A stretch of DNA of 64,000 nt from Candidatus Contubernalis alkalaceticus (GTDB lineage Bacteria; Bacillota; Dethiobacteria; SKNC01), in the NCBI RefSeq assembly GCF_022558445.1, contig NZ_CP054699.1:204001-268000 (forward strand). The letters run 5' to 3'. Below the pieces are notes generated by a model that was given only the letters and a program-made list of their open reading frames with translations, had not been told where the DNA came from and ran no database searches. This document shows, piece by piece, positions 44,050 to 52,190 of this stretch. How positions within the stretch are numbered: position 1 is the stretch's first letter; the number at the start of each line of letters is the position of its first letter. A program made the position numbers and the translations under genes.

Positions 44050-44758
44050 GTGGGAATCAGTCTAATGCTGGCGGTGGGGATTAATCTCATGAACAGCATG
44101 GGAGGAGGCCCACAAGTTACACATGACCGGTCAAATTTTCCCAGTGTTTTTATTAGTCAACCTTTCAGATACCCTTCTTCCCATTATGCTGGTAGTACTC
44201 CTGGTTGGTTTGATCGCTGATGAATACAGGGACGGAACGTTAAAACTCCCCCTTTTAATGCCCATCAGCCGTGGGGAACTGTTGGTAGGGAAAATGGCAG
44301 CAGCAGTGGTGATGGTGGTAGTTTTGATGGCTGTTACCCTGTTGGGGGGATATGCCGCAGGGACACTGATCTTCGGGTGGGAACAAGAGGTTATTATTGG
44401 GGAGCAGATGTTTATGGTGAAAAGTGTAACTCAAGTCTTGGGATTCTACCTGCTAACCATGATTCCTTTCATTGCTTATGCTTTTATCATCCTGTTCTTT
44501 TCCATGATGTTTGCCAACAGCGGGGTGGCCACCGGGGCCGCCATAGGAGTCCATTTTATGCCGCTGTTCACCGGGGGCTTTTTCGAGAAACTGCAGCCGG
44601 CCATACTGAATACTTACTACTATATGGGCGGGATGGCTTTGACGCCTGCGCTGGATTGGCAAGAACTACTGGGCAATTTAGCTGTAATCGGCGCCTACAT
44701 GTTGGTGTTTACAGTGATAAACTTCATGACTTTTAAGAAAAAAGATATATTGTATTAG
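44050..44758 (+). pseudogene. ABC-2 type permease, truncated and frameshifted
   Basis: A GTG with a strong AGGAGGCG site opens SLMLAVGINLMNSMGGGPQV. The frame then shifts near 44120 into TGQIFPVFLLVNLSDTLLPIM, which continues as a normal ABC-2 permease (ADEYRDGTLKLPLLMPISRGELLVGK is the family hallmark; VGKMAAAVVMV follows) to a TAG. The usual N-terminal cytosolic start and first helix are missing and no ATPase gene adjoins. A 211-codon ORF from ATG 44123 covers the second part and might still be translated. Likely decayed. Confidence 0.6.
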
Positions 44759-44891
44759 ATTATAAGGTTTGACAGAGGATGGAATGCCGGCAGGAATTAA
44801 TTTCCTCTTTCCTGGAAGATTAAACTTAGTATTTCAGGAGATAGCTGAAGGATAGGCTGTCTCCTGAAAATGAATGAAAGGATGAAAAAAT

Positions 44892-45032
44892 ATGGAATAC
44901 ATTGGATTTGTAGGACTACTGGCACCCACAGCTTTTGTTTTTGCACTGGCGGCAATAGCGCAGGCAGGAGCACTGAAAAAAGAAGTAGACGTGCTGAAAG
45001 AGAAAGTGGACAGATTGATGGTAGAAAAGTAA
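44892..45032 (+). CDS. Small membrane protein (46 residues)
   Basis: Short ORF with GAAAGGA ahead of the ATG. The protein has one hydrophobic helix (residues 5-27, FVGLLAPTAFVFALAAIAQA) and a charged amphipathic helix with heptad spacing (LKKEVDVLKEKVDRLM), so it looks like a membrane-anchored coiled-coil microprotein. It follows the damaged permease gene. Codon pattern and layout are those of a real gene; no family is recognised. Confidence 0.6.
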   Translation: MEYIGFVGLLAPTAFVFALAAIAQAGALKKEVDVLKEKVDRLMVEK

Positions 45033-45232
45033 ACAACAGCAATCTAATTTTGAAAATACTTATAAGCAGAGAATTTCAAAGGATTAAATTGATAGACTCC
45101 TGTGTTAAAATATAGGTAATTACTTTAAGGGTTAATAACCTTTTTAATTTTAGTAGTTACGACATAAATTAAAAATTAATAAAGCAGGAAAACCGATTGA
45201 TATGTTCCCGCATACGTCGTGTGCAAAAATGG

Positions 45233-45293
45233 CCCTTTGACATCAATGCTATCCTCTCGAGCCACGTTGAGTACGTAGTATTGATGTCAAGGG
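45233..45293 (+). repeat. 18-bp inverted repeat
   Basis: Arms CCCTTTGACATCAATGCTA and TAGTATTGATGTCAAGGG (one mismatch, one bulge) around 24 bases; a further CTC/GAG pairing lies inside. Its TTGACATC-AAGGG content recalls the dispersed hairpins but the loop differs. Confidence 0.55.
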
Positions 45294-45328
45294 TGGATAC
45301 ATAATAGACGAAGAAACCCAGTAATAAA

Positions 45329-45400
45329 GGGATTTCCAGCGTTTGCTGCTTATTGCTATAAAAATAGCTGGCAGCAGATTAACTGGAAAGCCCTATTTTT
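45329..45400 (+). terminator. Nested hairpin with T-rich tail
   Basis: Three coaxial pairings (GGG..TTCCAG/CTGGAA..CCC, GCTGC/GCAGC, GCTAT aaaa ATAGC) followed by ATTTTTG. Strong terminator shape with no gene directly upstream. Confidence 0.55.
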
Positions 45401-45525
45401 GTTTATGTGGGAATAGGTCAACGGTGTTAAATGAGAGAGGGTTGAGTTGACAGACTAGATAACGGTCATTTTTGTATAGGTTGTGGAGACAGGATAGATG
45501 TGGGTAGATGAATATTAAAATGATA

Positions 45526-45606
45526 GGTTCGACACCCATCGCTTCCGCAAAATCTAAACTCTAATATTGCTACGATGAAATCCTTTAATTTCAAGGGGTT
45601 TTGCTG
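45526..45606 (+). other. Decayed tmRNA 3' end plus terminator flank
   Basis: GGTTCGACACCCATCGCTTCCGCAAAAT matches ssrA's GGTTC..CCC.CCGC.TCC.C.AAAT, and the match runs on past the tmRNA end (TCTAAACTCTAATATTG versus TTTAAACTCAAATTTTG, then ACGATGAAAT versus ACAATGAAAA). So both the RNA end and its downstream flank were copied. It suggests a second, older duplication of the ssrA attachment site. Confidence 0.5.
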
Positions 45607-45833
45607 TTTTAGCTTAAAAGTATACTTAAAAAGAACGTTTTTTGGCGCGTATTAACGCTATAAGGTTTGCACCCTGCGGTGCATACTTTTTAACGTTAAT
45701 TAGTTGACGGTGAAAGAATAATGATGGTACTTGAAGATTTCATGTCGAGATTATGATTCTGCTAGAACGTAAATAGCATGATATCAGGCTTTAATTATAA
45801 ACTGGAATTAGAATCACAGTACTTTCGCTGCCC

Positions 45834-45882
45834 TTGCATTAATATTTCGCATGTGTAATAATGTGTATATGCAATATTAATG
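45834..45882 (+). promoter_or_regulatory. Promoter and inverted-repeat operator of the second PadR-type gene
   Basis: TTGCAT and TAATAA about 16 bases apart. The inverted repeat CATTAATATT / AATATTAATG (45837-45846 and 45873-45882) spans the -10 region, 16 bases ahead of the start codon. Confidence 0.5.
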
Positions 45883-45897
45883 AACTGGAGGAATAAT

Positions 45898-46470
45898 ATG
45901 TTCAACTTAAGCAATACCGAGTTTATGCTTCTTTCATTAATCCGAGAAAGAAAAGCGGCTTCCGGTTATCAATTAAATACTATTATCAAAAACCGGGGTT
46001 ACCGCCAATGGGCGGATGTTGGTATGACTTCAATCTATAGAGGCTTAAAAAAACTGGAACAAAAGGGGCTGATTCAGGGGCAGCTCACGACTAATAAAAC
46101 TATCCAGGGCCCAGCAGCAAAAGAATACTTTTTAACAGATGAAGGAGTAAATATGTTGAAAGAGGAAACGGGAAAAGGATTGTCTGAAACCAGGGAAAGA
46201 GACCGCAGGTTCGATTTAGCCCTTTCAACCATGGATGTGTTATCCTCAGAAACAGCACTATCCTTATTTTTCAAACGTATGCAATTTTTAGAATCGGAGC
46301 AAAAAAGAATTTCAAAGGTGTATTCTGGACAGCAGCAACAAATATCGTTTCAGGGCGCACTCTTATTTAAACATACTCTTCATTTCATAAAGAGTGAAAT
46401 CACCTTTCTTAATAATCTAATAAATAACTGGGAAAAGGAGACGGTAAATGATGATCATAAAAAATTTTGA
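45898..46470 (+). CDS. PadR-family transcriptional regulator, long form
   Basis: 190 residues: the winged helix is FMLLSLIRERKAASGYQLNTII and DVGMTSIYRGLKKLEQKGLI, with GPAAKEYFLTDEGVNML as the wing, followed by an unusually long helical C-terminal domain (about 95-190) for dimerisation, as in PadR subfamily 2. ATG 45898 has CTGGAGG 6 bases ahead. Its end overlaps the next gene by 23 bases. It probably represses its own operon through the inverted repeat in the promoter. Confidence 0.85.
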   Translation: MFNLSNTEFMLLSLIRERKAASGYQLNTIIKNRGYRQWADVGMTSIYRGLKKLEQKGLIQGQLTTNKTIQGPAAKEYFLTDEGVNMLKEETGKGLSETRERDRRFDLALSTMDVLSSETALSLFFKRMQFLESEQKRISKVYSGQQQQISFQGALLFKHTLHFIKSEITFLNNLINNWEKETVNDDHKKF

Positions 46471-47425
46471 GTTAATTAACGGTGACCATTGTGAATCCAC
46501 TGCCACAGGGTGCTTGTTAAAGCATGCAGGAACTGAAATGAGTGAACCAATGTTAATCGGTCTTGGACAGAGCTTCGGTTTTATATACTGGAAAATGAGT
46601 ATAATGAATCTGCCCTTTTTAGGAGGCCGTTCAAAGCCCTTTGAGCTTACCCATACTTTCTGTGATAACCTCAATATTACCCTGGATGCCAGGGAAACCG
46701 GTTCAAAGAAGAAAGCATGGGCAAATATTACAGATTTTATTGATCAGAATATTCCTGTAGCTCTGCAGCTTGATTGTTATCACTTAGAGCATTTTAACAG
46801 AGCTTTTCATTTTGCCGGACATTTTGTTTGTGTATATGGCTATGACGACACTCATGCATACCTTGTTGATACGGGAGCATTCTATAAAACTGCATTGGAA
46901 AACCTAGAAAACGCCCGCTTTGAAAAAGGCCCCATGTCTGCAAAAGCCAGATCATGGACCCTGCAGTTAGACCAAAAACAACCGGCCTTGCAGGATATTA
47001 TTCCTAGAGCTATCAAAGCTGTTGCTATGGAATTTCTTAATCCACCTATAAAAAACTTTGGTTACAAAGGCATCCATAAATTGAGTAGTGAGGTTGTAAA
47101 ATGGATTGACATGGCACCCAATCCGGAAGAGGATCTTATTGCTTCAGCAGATATAATGGAAAATGGAGGAACCGGAGGAGCATTGTTCCGTAACTTTTAT
47201 CGAGATTTTTTAAAGGAAAGCCTGGAATATTTACCGGGTAACCAACAAATAGAAAAGGCATTTGAGCTTTACAAACTTGCGGCTTCAAACTGGGTCCAGA
47301 TTGCAGCTCTTATTCATAAAGCTGGTCTGACAGGTGAAAGAATACATCTTGAAAAAGCGTCGACAATTTGCAGTGAAACCGCCGAAATAGAAAAAAATGC
47401 GATGGAAATGCTCAGCAGTTTATAA
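46448..47425 (+). CDS. BtrH N-terminal domain / DUF4872 protein
   Basis: 325 residues. The N-terminal half (GDHCESTATGCLLKHAG, LGQSFGFIYWK, PVALQLDCYHLEHF, HFVCVYGYDDTHAYLVDTG) fits the BtrH_N fold, a papain-like acyltransferase/protease relative named after butirosin BtrH, with Cys 15 and the later His as possible catalytic residues. The C-terminal half is helical, as in DUF4872. BtrH transfers an acyl group from a carrier protein; no carrier or biosynthetic genes are nearby, so the substrate is unknown. It is translationally coupled to the PadR gene; AAGGAG stands 7 bases ahead of the ATG. Confidence 0.75.
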   Translation: MMIIKNFELINGDHCESTATGCLLKHAGTEMSEPMLIGLGQSFGFIYWKMSIMNLPFLGGRSKPFELTHTFCDNLNITLDARETGSKKKAWANITDFIDQNIPVALQLDCYHLEHFNRAFHFAGHFVCVYGYDDTHAYLVDTGAFYKTALENLENARFEKGPMSAKARSWTLQLDQKQPALQDIIPRAIKAVAMEFLNPPIKNFGYKGIHKLSSEVVKWIDMAPNPEEDLIASADIMENGGTGGALFRNFYRDFLKESLEYLPGNQQIEKAFELYKLAASNWVQIAALIHKAGLTGERIHLEKASTICSETAEIEKNAMEMLSSL

Positions 47426-47864
47426 CCTTGCTTCCTAAAAAATTGATACACTGGGAAGTCAGGGAAGTCAGGGAAGTCAGAGGGACGTTTTGTTTGACTT
47501 ATCAATATTTGATATTGCCTAACTACCTAATCATACATGCTTTTAAAAAGAATTAGCATGCTGTTAGCTTCAATTCTGGGAATTACTACTGCTCTTTATC
47601 TTCATCTCTATTATTCATCCCAGAGAATATATTCATTAATTCGATTGTTCTCAAAAAAACAAAACTTTACTAATTATAGCTTATGCTTTAAACGAGATTT
47701 TGCAAGAGCGAGTCAGAGGTTGTTTCTCTAGCATAAAATAAGCAGTAACGAAATAACCATTAAAGGAGACATTTTGTAACTATTGTTAGAAATTTAGAGC
47801 AAAATAACTTTCGTTGTAGTGTTAATGTTAAAAGGTATAAAATTCTAAAATAGGTGCTTCCTAT
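47426..47864. other. Intergenic region with hairpin repeat copy
   Basis: About 440 bases. A hairpin repeat and its tandem 9-bp units lie near the left end; the remainder is AT-rich. A 64-codon frame at 47537 has a hydrophobic start but no ribosome binding site, and I do not accept it as a gene. Confidence 0.45.
47453..47500 (+). repeat. Hairpin repeat, AGGGACG-loop family (copy 5, with tandem 9-mers)
   Basis: GGGAAGTCA three times in tandem (47453-47479), the last forming the arm of AAGTCA-GAGGGACGTTTTGTT-TGACTT. Confidence 0.65.
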
Positions 47865-48758
47865 ATGCAAATTAGTATGTTCTTTTCAACAAAAAAGATC
47901 ATTTTGGTAAAGAGAACCACGCTTAAACTGGTGTGTCTAGTAGTTCTCCTTCTAACTTTTCTTTGGTTTTTAAAAAGCTTTCAGGAAGAGCGAATCAGCA
48001 CACATATAAAAATAGAAGGACTTCGGGACGTACAAATTTCTTCCACCGAATATCCATATTTCTCCTATTTTCTCGACAAACCATATTCTACTATCTTTAA
48101 GGAAAAGCTTCTATTTTATAAAACCACCTCACCAATAATCGATATGCCTCATTATGATTATTATACGTATATGTTTTTATATGAAGATGAGCAGCAGGTT
48201 ATTATATATTACAGCCCTGCCTTAAATAAGATATATAATAAGAATCACATGCTTGAACCTTCATCTTATTTAAAAGAAGTGTTATTGGACCTTACAGCGT
48301 TATACAGGCAGGAAATTTACAATACTTATGGTGCATTGATCGTCTGGGAGGAAGTGGACGAAATTTTTCCTATGTATGCCACGGCCAAGATAACGGATAT
48401 ATATACTGGCGGGTCTTTTTATGTACAGCGTAGAGAAGGTAGTAGCCATGTGGATGCCCAACCCTTGACGGCAGAAGATACGGCAATCATGAAAAAAATA
48501 TATGACGGTCAGTGGAGTTGGGAGCGCAAAGGGATAATTGTTGAGGTTAGAGGTTACCGGATTGCGGCATCTATGAACGGTATGCCACATGGGAGCGGCA
48601 AGATAGATGACAATAATTTCCCAGGGCATTTCTGCATTCATTTTTTTGGCAGCACAATCCACTCCGACGGTATGGACATCCGACATCACCGTGAAATCCT
48701 GAAAGCTGCCGGAAAGATACCTCTCAAACAAGGGGACAGGGACTTGTCTGGTCATTGA
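47865..48758 (+). CDS. Membrane-anchored protein of unknown function with PGHFCIHF domain
   Basis: 297 residues. One membrane helix (about 20-40, LKLVCLVVLLLTFLWFL) is followed by an extracytoplasmic part. Residues 190-290 contain GGSFYVQRREGSSHVDAQPL, then NGMPHGSGKIDDNNFPGHFC, IHFFGSTIHSDGM and a final HHREI: a conserved pattern of His, Cys and Asp I have seen in secreted Bacillota proteins but whose activity I cannot name. The His and Cys residues suggest a metal site or hydrolase. The middle region (55-180) is unique. Start codon choice is uncertain: ATG 47865 or ATG 47877; no strong ribosome binding site. Confidence 0.55.
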   Translation: MQISMFFSTKKIILVKRTTLKLVCLVVLLLTFLWFLKSFQEERISTHIKIEGLRDVQISSTEYPYFSYFLDKPYSTIFKEKLLFYKTTSPIIDMPHYDYYTYMFLYEDEQQVIIYYSPALNKIYNKNHMLEPSSYLKEVLLDLTALYRQEIYNTYGALIVWEEVDEIFPMYATAKITDIYTGGSFYVQRREGSSHVDAQPLTAEDTAIMKKIYDGQWSWERKGIIVEVRGYRIAASMNGMPHGSGKIDDNNFPGHFCIHFFGSTIHSDGMDIRHHREILKAAGKIPLKQGDRDLSGH

Positions 48759-49184
48759 TTTACTAAGAATTCGACTTTTATAAATGCGGTTATATGCCGC
48801 CATTTAATTTTATAAAAGGAATTTTTATAAATTACTAGAAATTACTATTAAATACTTGTACTAGTGAGGCTGAGCGGGAAAATACATATTAGAGGTGCTG
48901 GAAATAAAAGTGAACTCGTTTCAGCAAGCTAAAACATCGGATCAGGTGGAGACTCTACTCCACCTGATTAAAAGCACCACCTACGCTAACGCTTAGGGGT
49001 GGGGACGTATACCCTAAAAAAAAGAGATTTTATATATTGATTTATGGTGTGGAGTTTTGCTTGGATAGTTGAATGATTTAGCAAAATGTATAATTCACAG
49101 TAATAAAATAATCTGCATCAGTGACTATAATTTGGCTTTCTGCATATTTGCACGAGATCGTTTCTAGATAAAGGAAAGTTTAGA
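48759..49184. other. Intergenic region with repeat copy B
   Basis: The two-hairpin repeat fills its middle; the stretch from 49030 to the IS end shows no gene or structure that I recognise. Confidence 0.45.
48909..49027 (+). repeat. 120-bp two-hairpin repeat, copy B
   Basis: Same layout as copy A: ATCAGGTGGAG/CTCCACCTGAT at 48941-48968, then a second stem around CACCTACGCT..AGCG-like core, then an A-run and GAGAT. The two copies agree along almost their whole length, with substitutions mostly in loops and in the second stem. Confidence 0.6.
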
Positions 49185-49321
49185 AAATACCGGCGGGAAT
49201 CCTTGGGGTCTATTGACCCCGAGATGAAAGCCGGAAAAGCTACTATATGTCGCAAAATGAATGGATACAACACTTGCATTTGCATCATGAGCATGCTATA
49301 CTATTTGTAGGGAGAACATAC

Positions 49322-49712
49322 GTTCCAGGACATGCGTTTACAACATCTGGTATCATATTGTTTGGTCAACTAAATACCGTAAAAAGATCTTAACCGGTAA
49401 ATAGCCGATTACTGTCATCAGCTATTTTATGAAATCGCTGATGAGTTTGAGTTTCAAATAGCCAACATGGAAATATGCCGGATCATATACATCTTTTTGT
49501 GACTGCACATCCCAAAAAAGCGCCTGGAGATATTGTAAAAAAACTAAAAGGAATTTCTGGCAGGAAGCTTTTCATACAGTTCCCTTGAGTTAAGGAAAGT
49601 ATATTGGAAAAATCAAATATGGAACCCATCAACGTATTATGGAACTGCAGGATGTATTACACAGGAAACTATCCAAAGATATATTGAAAATCAAAAAGCA
49701 GGTGAAATAGTG
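49322..49712 (+). pseudogene. tnpA: IS200-type transposase TnpA, disrupted
   Basis: Different frames encode YNIWYHIVWSTKYRKKILTG, then after stops and shifts MPDHIHLFVTAHPKKAPGDI with the HUH motif (HIH) and KLKGISGRKLF, and WNPSTYYGTAGCITQETIQR near the end. All are landmarks of IS200 TnpA, including the catalytic tyrosine region YIENQK. At least two frameshifts and one internal stop are present. Confidence 0.75.
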
Positions 49713-51004
49713 AGTGCCTTTTACTTATCAGACAAAATACGCATTACCCCGAACAAAAAAGCTATAGACAAACTTTGGGCGGTTTCTTATGCTTGCAAAG
49801 ACGTCTGGAACCGATTGAACGGAGAGCGTTATGATAGGGATAAGAAAACCAACTACTATCATCAGAAAAAACAGCTTCCACTGCTAAAACAACAACACCC
49901 TGCATTGAAAGTGCCCTCTTCCCAGGTTTACAGGAAGTAGTCAAATCCCTCAATGCCAGCTGGCAGATGTATTTCACCAAGCATAAAAAAGGTGATCCAT
50001 GTGTTAAGCCTCCGAGGTTCAAATCATACAAATATTTCTTCACCCAGAAATACCCACAGCAGGGTGTTTCCTTTGAAATCCACTGCGGCATCTTGCGCCT
50101 GGCCTACGGTAAGAATAAATCCAGTTGGATCGAGATTAAATTACCACAACCGGAGTATGATTTCCAGGCGGTCAAGAATGTTGTTGTTTCTTATGACCAG
50201 CGGGACAAGAAATGGTACGTATCGCTGAATCGTCATGTCCAGCTGCCCGAAAAACGGGTCAATGCCCATACTATCTATTTTGACCCAGGTTGCAAGATGA
50301 CATTGACCGGTATAAAGACAGATTATTCAGTTGTAGAGTATGACATCAACCCCTTAAGAGAGCTAAACTTAAAGCATTACCTGCTAATCGATCACCTAAA
50401 GTCTCTAAGAGATAAAAAACAGAAACACTCCGGGCGTTGGCGCAGGCTGAACAAGAAAATCAGCGGCTTGTACCGCAAAATACGCACCCAGACCAAACAC
50501 TACCTGCACAAACTGGCTAACCAGATATTAAAAGACCACCCGGATACAAACTTTAAGATAGGTAACTGGAACAAAGGGCAGACCCTTGCTGCTACGGGCA
50601 TCGTTATCGTAGACAAGCGCATCAACTGTCAGGTTTAAAATAACAACCCTGTCAAGAAACTCATCGGATACCTGTGTTACAAAGCCATTATGAACGCTCA
50701 GCAGGTCGAAGAATTCGATGAGAGGGGTACAACCAGGACCTGTTCCGGTTGCGGCAGCCAACAGCAGATGCCACCAAACAAAAGGGTTTACCTTTGTCCA
50801 AAGTGTGGCTTTAAGGTGGAACGTGATATTAACTCGGTGCTTAATTTTTTAAAAAACGATAATTATGCCATGTGGCATGGCCTGGGCGAAGTGCTCAGTA
50901 TCGTCAGTTATCGTTTTAACCCTGTAACTGGCGCAAACCAAAGGATCGAAAGTCGATCTGTCATCCTGAACTACCAGGATGCACGGGGTCTATTGACCCC
51001 GTGA
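49710..51004 (+). pseudogene. tnpB: TnpB-type RNA-guided nuclease, disrupted
   Basis: Three frame segments make up one gene: MSAFYLSDKIRITPNKKAID to 49940, YFTKHKKGDPCVKPPRFKSY through TIYFDPGCKMTLTGI to 50638, and AQQVEEFDERGTTRTCSGCG to the end. The zinc finger has CSGCG and CPKCG pairs and NSVLNFLKN. The first RuvC aspartate (YFDPG) is retained; the second site reads KIGNWNK where relatives usually have an acidic residue. A frameshift near 49930 and a stop at 50638 break it. Its reRNA would lie at the 3' end. Confidence 0.75.
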
Positions 51005-51061
51005 GGATGTCACATCTTATTAAAATATTTTGAAATTAATGAAGTATTGGAGGATATTAAT

Positions 51062-51772
51062 ATGAACAAGGATTATAAAGCTGAAAGTTACGATAGTAAT
51101 TTTATAGCTCAAAATATGATGGGTCCCAATTCAATGATAGTTATTGAAGAGCTTTTGGAAAATGTATCAATCAAAAATGGTATGAGAGTATTGGATTTAG
51201 GTTGTGGTACTGGATTGAGTTCAATTTTCTTGGCAAGGGAATTTGGGGTTCAAGTTTTTGCTGTTGATCTATGGGTATCTGCAACTGATAATTATAAGCG
51301 ATTGCAACAAATGGATGTTGATGACTTGGTGATTCCCATACATGCAGATGCTCATGAACTACCTTTTTCTGAGAATTATTTTGATGCAGTCATAAGTATT
51401 GATGCATATCATTACTTTGGAAATAATGATGAATATTATTCTGAAAAACTTAGACCTTTATTAAAGAAAGATGCATTAGTTGCGTTAGCCTTTCCCGGAA
51501 TGAAGTATGAGGTGCATAAGGATATACCTGATGAAATGAAGAAATATTGGGATAATGAAGCCTTAGAAATGTGGCACTCTATTGATTGGTGGAAAGGAAA
51601 ACTTGAAAATAAAGTGAAAGATTTTGAAATTAAAGAGATGAAGTGCTTTGATAAAGCGTGGAGTGATTGGTTATCTACTGAAAATCCCTATGCGATAGAA
51701 GATAAAGAAATGATTGCTGTAGATAATGGAAGGTACATGAACATTATTTCTATAACAGGTAAAACTATTTAA
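51062..51772 (+). CDS. Class I SAM-dependent methyltransferase (cyclopropane/ubiE-like fold)
   Basis: 236 residues; motif I is VLDLGCGTGLSSIFLA, with acidic post-I residue in VFAVDLWVSATDN, and motif IV region FDAVISIDAYHYFGNND. It methylates an unknown small molecule or lipid. The start is ATG with GGAGG 6 bases upstream, just beyond the IS right end, which lies 55 bases before it. Thus the IS inserted immediately ahead of the gene and may affect its promoter. AT-rich codons differ from the core genes. Confidence 0.82.
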   Translation: MNKDYKAESYDSNFIAQNMMGPNSMIVIEELLENVSIKNGMRVLDLGCGTGLSSIFLAREFGVQVFAVDLWVSATDNYKRLQQMDVDDLVIPIHADAHELPFSENYFDAVISIDAYHYFGNNDEYYSEKLRPLLKKDALVALAFPGMKYEVHKDIPDEMKKYWDNEALEMWHSIDWWKGKLENKVKDFEIKEMKCFDKAWSDWLSTENPYAIEDKEMIAVDNGRYMNIISITGKTI

Positions 51773-51850
51773 TCCTAGCACTGGACATGGAAAGTGTAGA
51801 CATGTTTAATGCTTGCTTAGATTAGAGTGTTTAGCATTCTACATAATCAG

Positions 51851-51880
51851 TAGAAGAAGGTAGAAGAAGGTAGAAGAAGG
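51851..51880. repeat. Tandem repeat, 3 x 10 bp
   Basis: TAGAAGAAGG three times in a row, followed by CCTTC, so the last unit can pair with the next bases. Confidence 0.8.
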
Positions 51881-51990
51881 CCTTCCATCGTCTTGTGTTG
51901 GGGTAACTTGGCTTTCAATAGCCGGTTTCGGTTGGCATACACAGGCCCTTTAAAATCACATATTTAGATTAAAATGCACCCTGGCGGTGG

Positions 51991-52131
51991 ATGGGAGCCG
52001 AAATCCGACCCCCTCTTTCTAAGGTTCCTTTTTTGATTTATGAGAAGTCTGGTTACAAAACAGTTGCCGAAAGACATGGAGAAGGCATCAAAATCTACCA
52101 GCTTTCTTACAAGAAGGAATGCGAATGTTAG
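51991..52131 (+). pseudogene. C-terminal remnant of an acetyltransferase-like gene
   Basis: The 46-codon frame ends with VPFLIYEKSGYKTVAERHGE and GIKIYQLSYKKE, which resembles the last strands of a GNAT N-acetyltransferase (YEK.GF). The first part of the domain is absent upstream. Confidence 0.45.
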
Positions 52132-52190
52132 CATAACGATAGATAAATGTATGGTAGGGAAGACACTAATTAACGACTGTGGAGAATACG

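Larger units (their letters stand above)
45033..45897. other. Hairpin-rich intergenic region with second tmRNA-like scar
   Basis: 865 bases without a gene. It contains an 18-bp inverted repeat, a triple-nested hairpin with T-tail, a decayed tmRNA end plus flank, a nested GCACC/GGTGC hairpin inside ATTAACG/CGTTAAT arms (45652-45703), and the padR-type promoter/operator at its right end. Confidence 0.5.
49185..51006 (+). mobile_element. IS200/IS605-type insertion sequence, decayed
   Basis: Both ends carry the same hairpin, GGGGTC tatt GACCCC: at 49205-49220, nested in a CCGGC/GCCGG stem, and at 50985-51000. Between them lie a tnpA (HUH Y1 transposase) relic and a tnpB relic in the usual order. 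Subterminal hairpins read as single-stranded DNA are the hallmark of this family. Both genes are interrupted, so the copy is immobile on its own. Confidence 0.75.
51773..52190. other. Intergenic region with tandem repeats and a GNAT remnant
   Basis: Contains three exact copies of TAGAAGAAGG (51851-51880) and the gene fragment listed separately. No promoter of high quality is seen for the following methyltransferase. Confidence 0.45.

Noticed and set aside
31120-45606. An intact integrative conjugative element
   Set aside because: No integrase, relaxase, type IV secretion or replication genes are in the interval; only border-like scars and cargo.
47537-47731. 64-codon frame with a hydrophobic N-terminus
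   Set aside because: No ribosome binding site, poor composition after residue 35, and no recognisable family.
51851-51880. Possible CRISPR array
   Set aside because: Only three contiguous 10-bp units without spacers and no cas genes; a simple tandem repeat.
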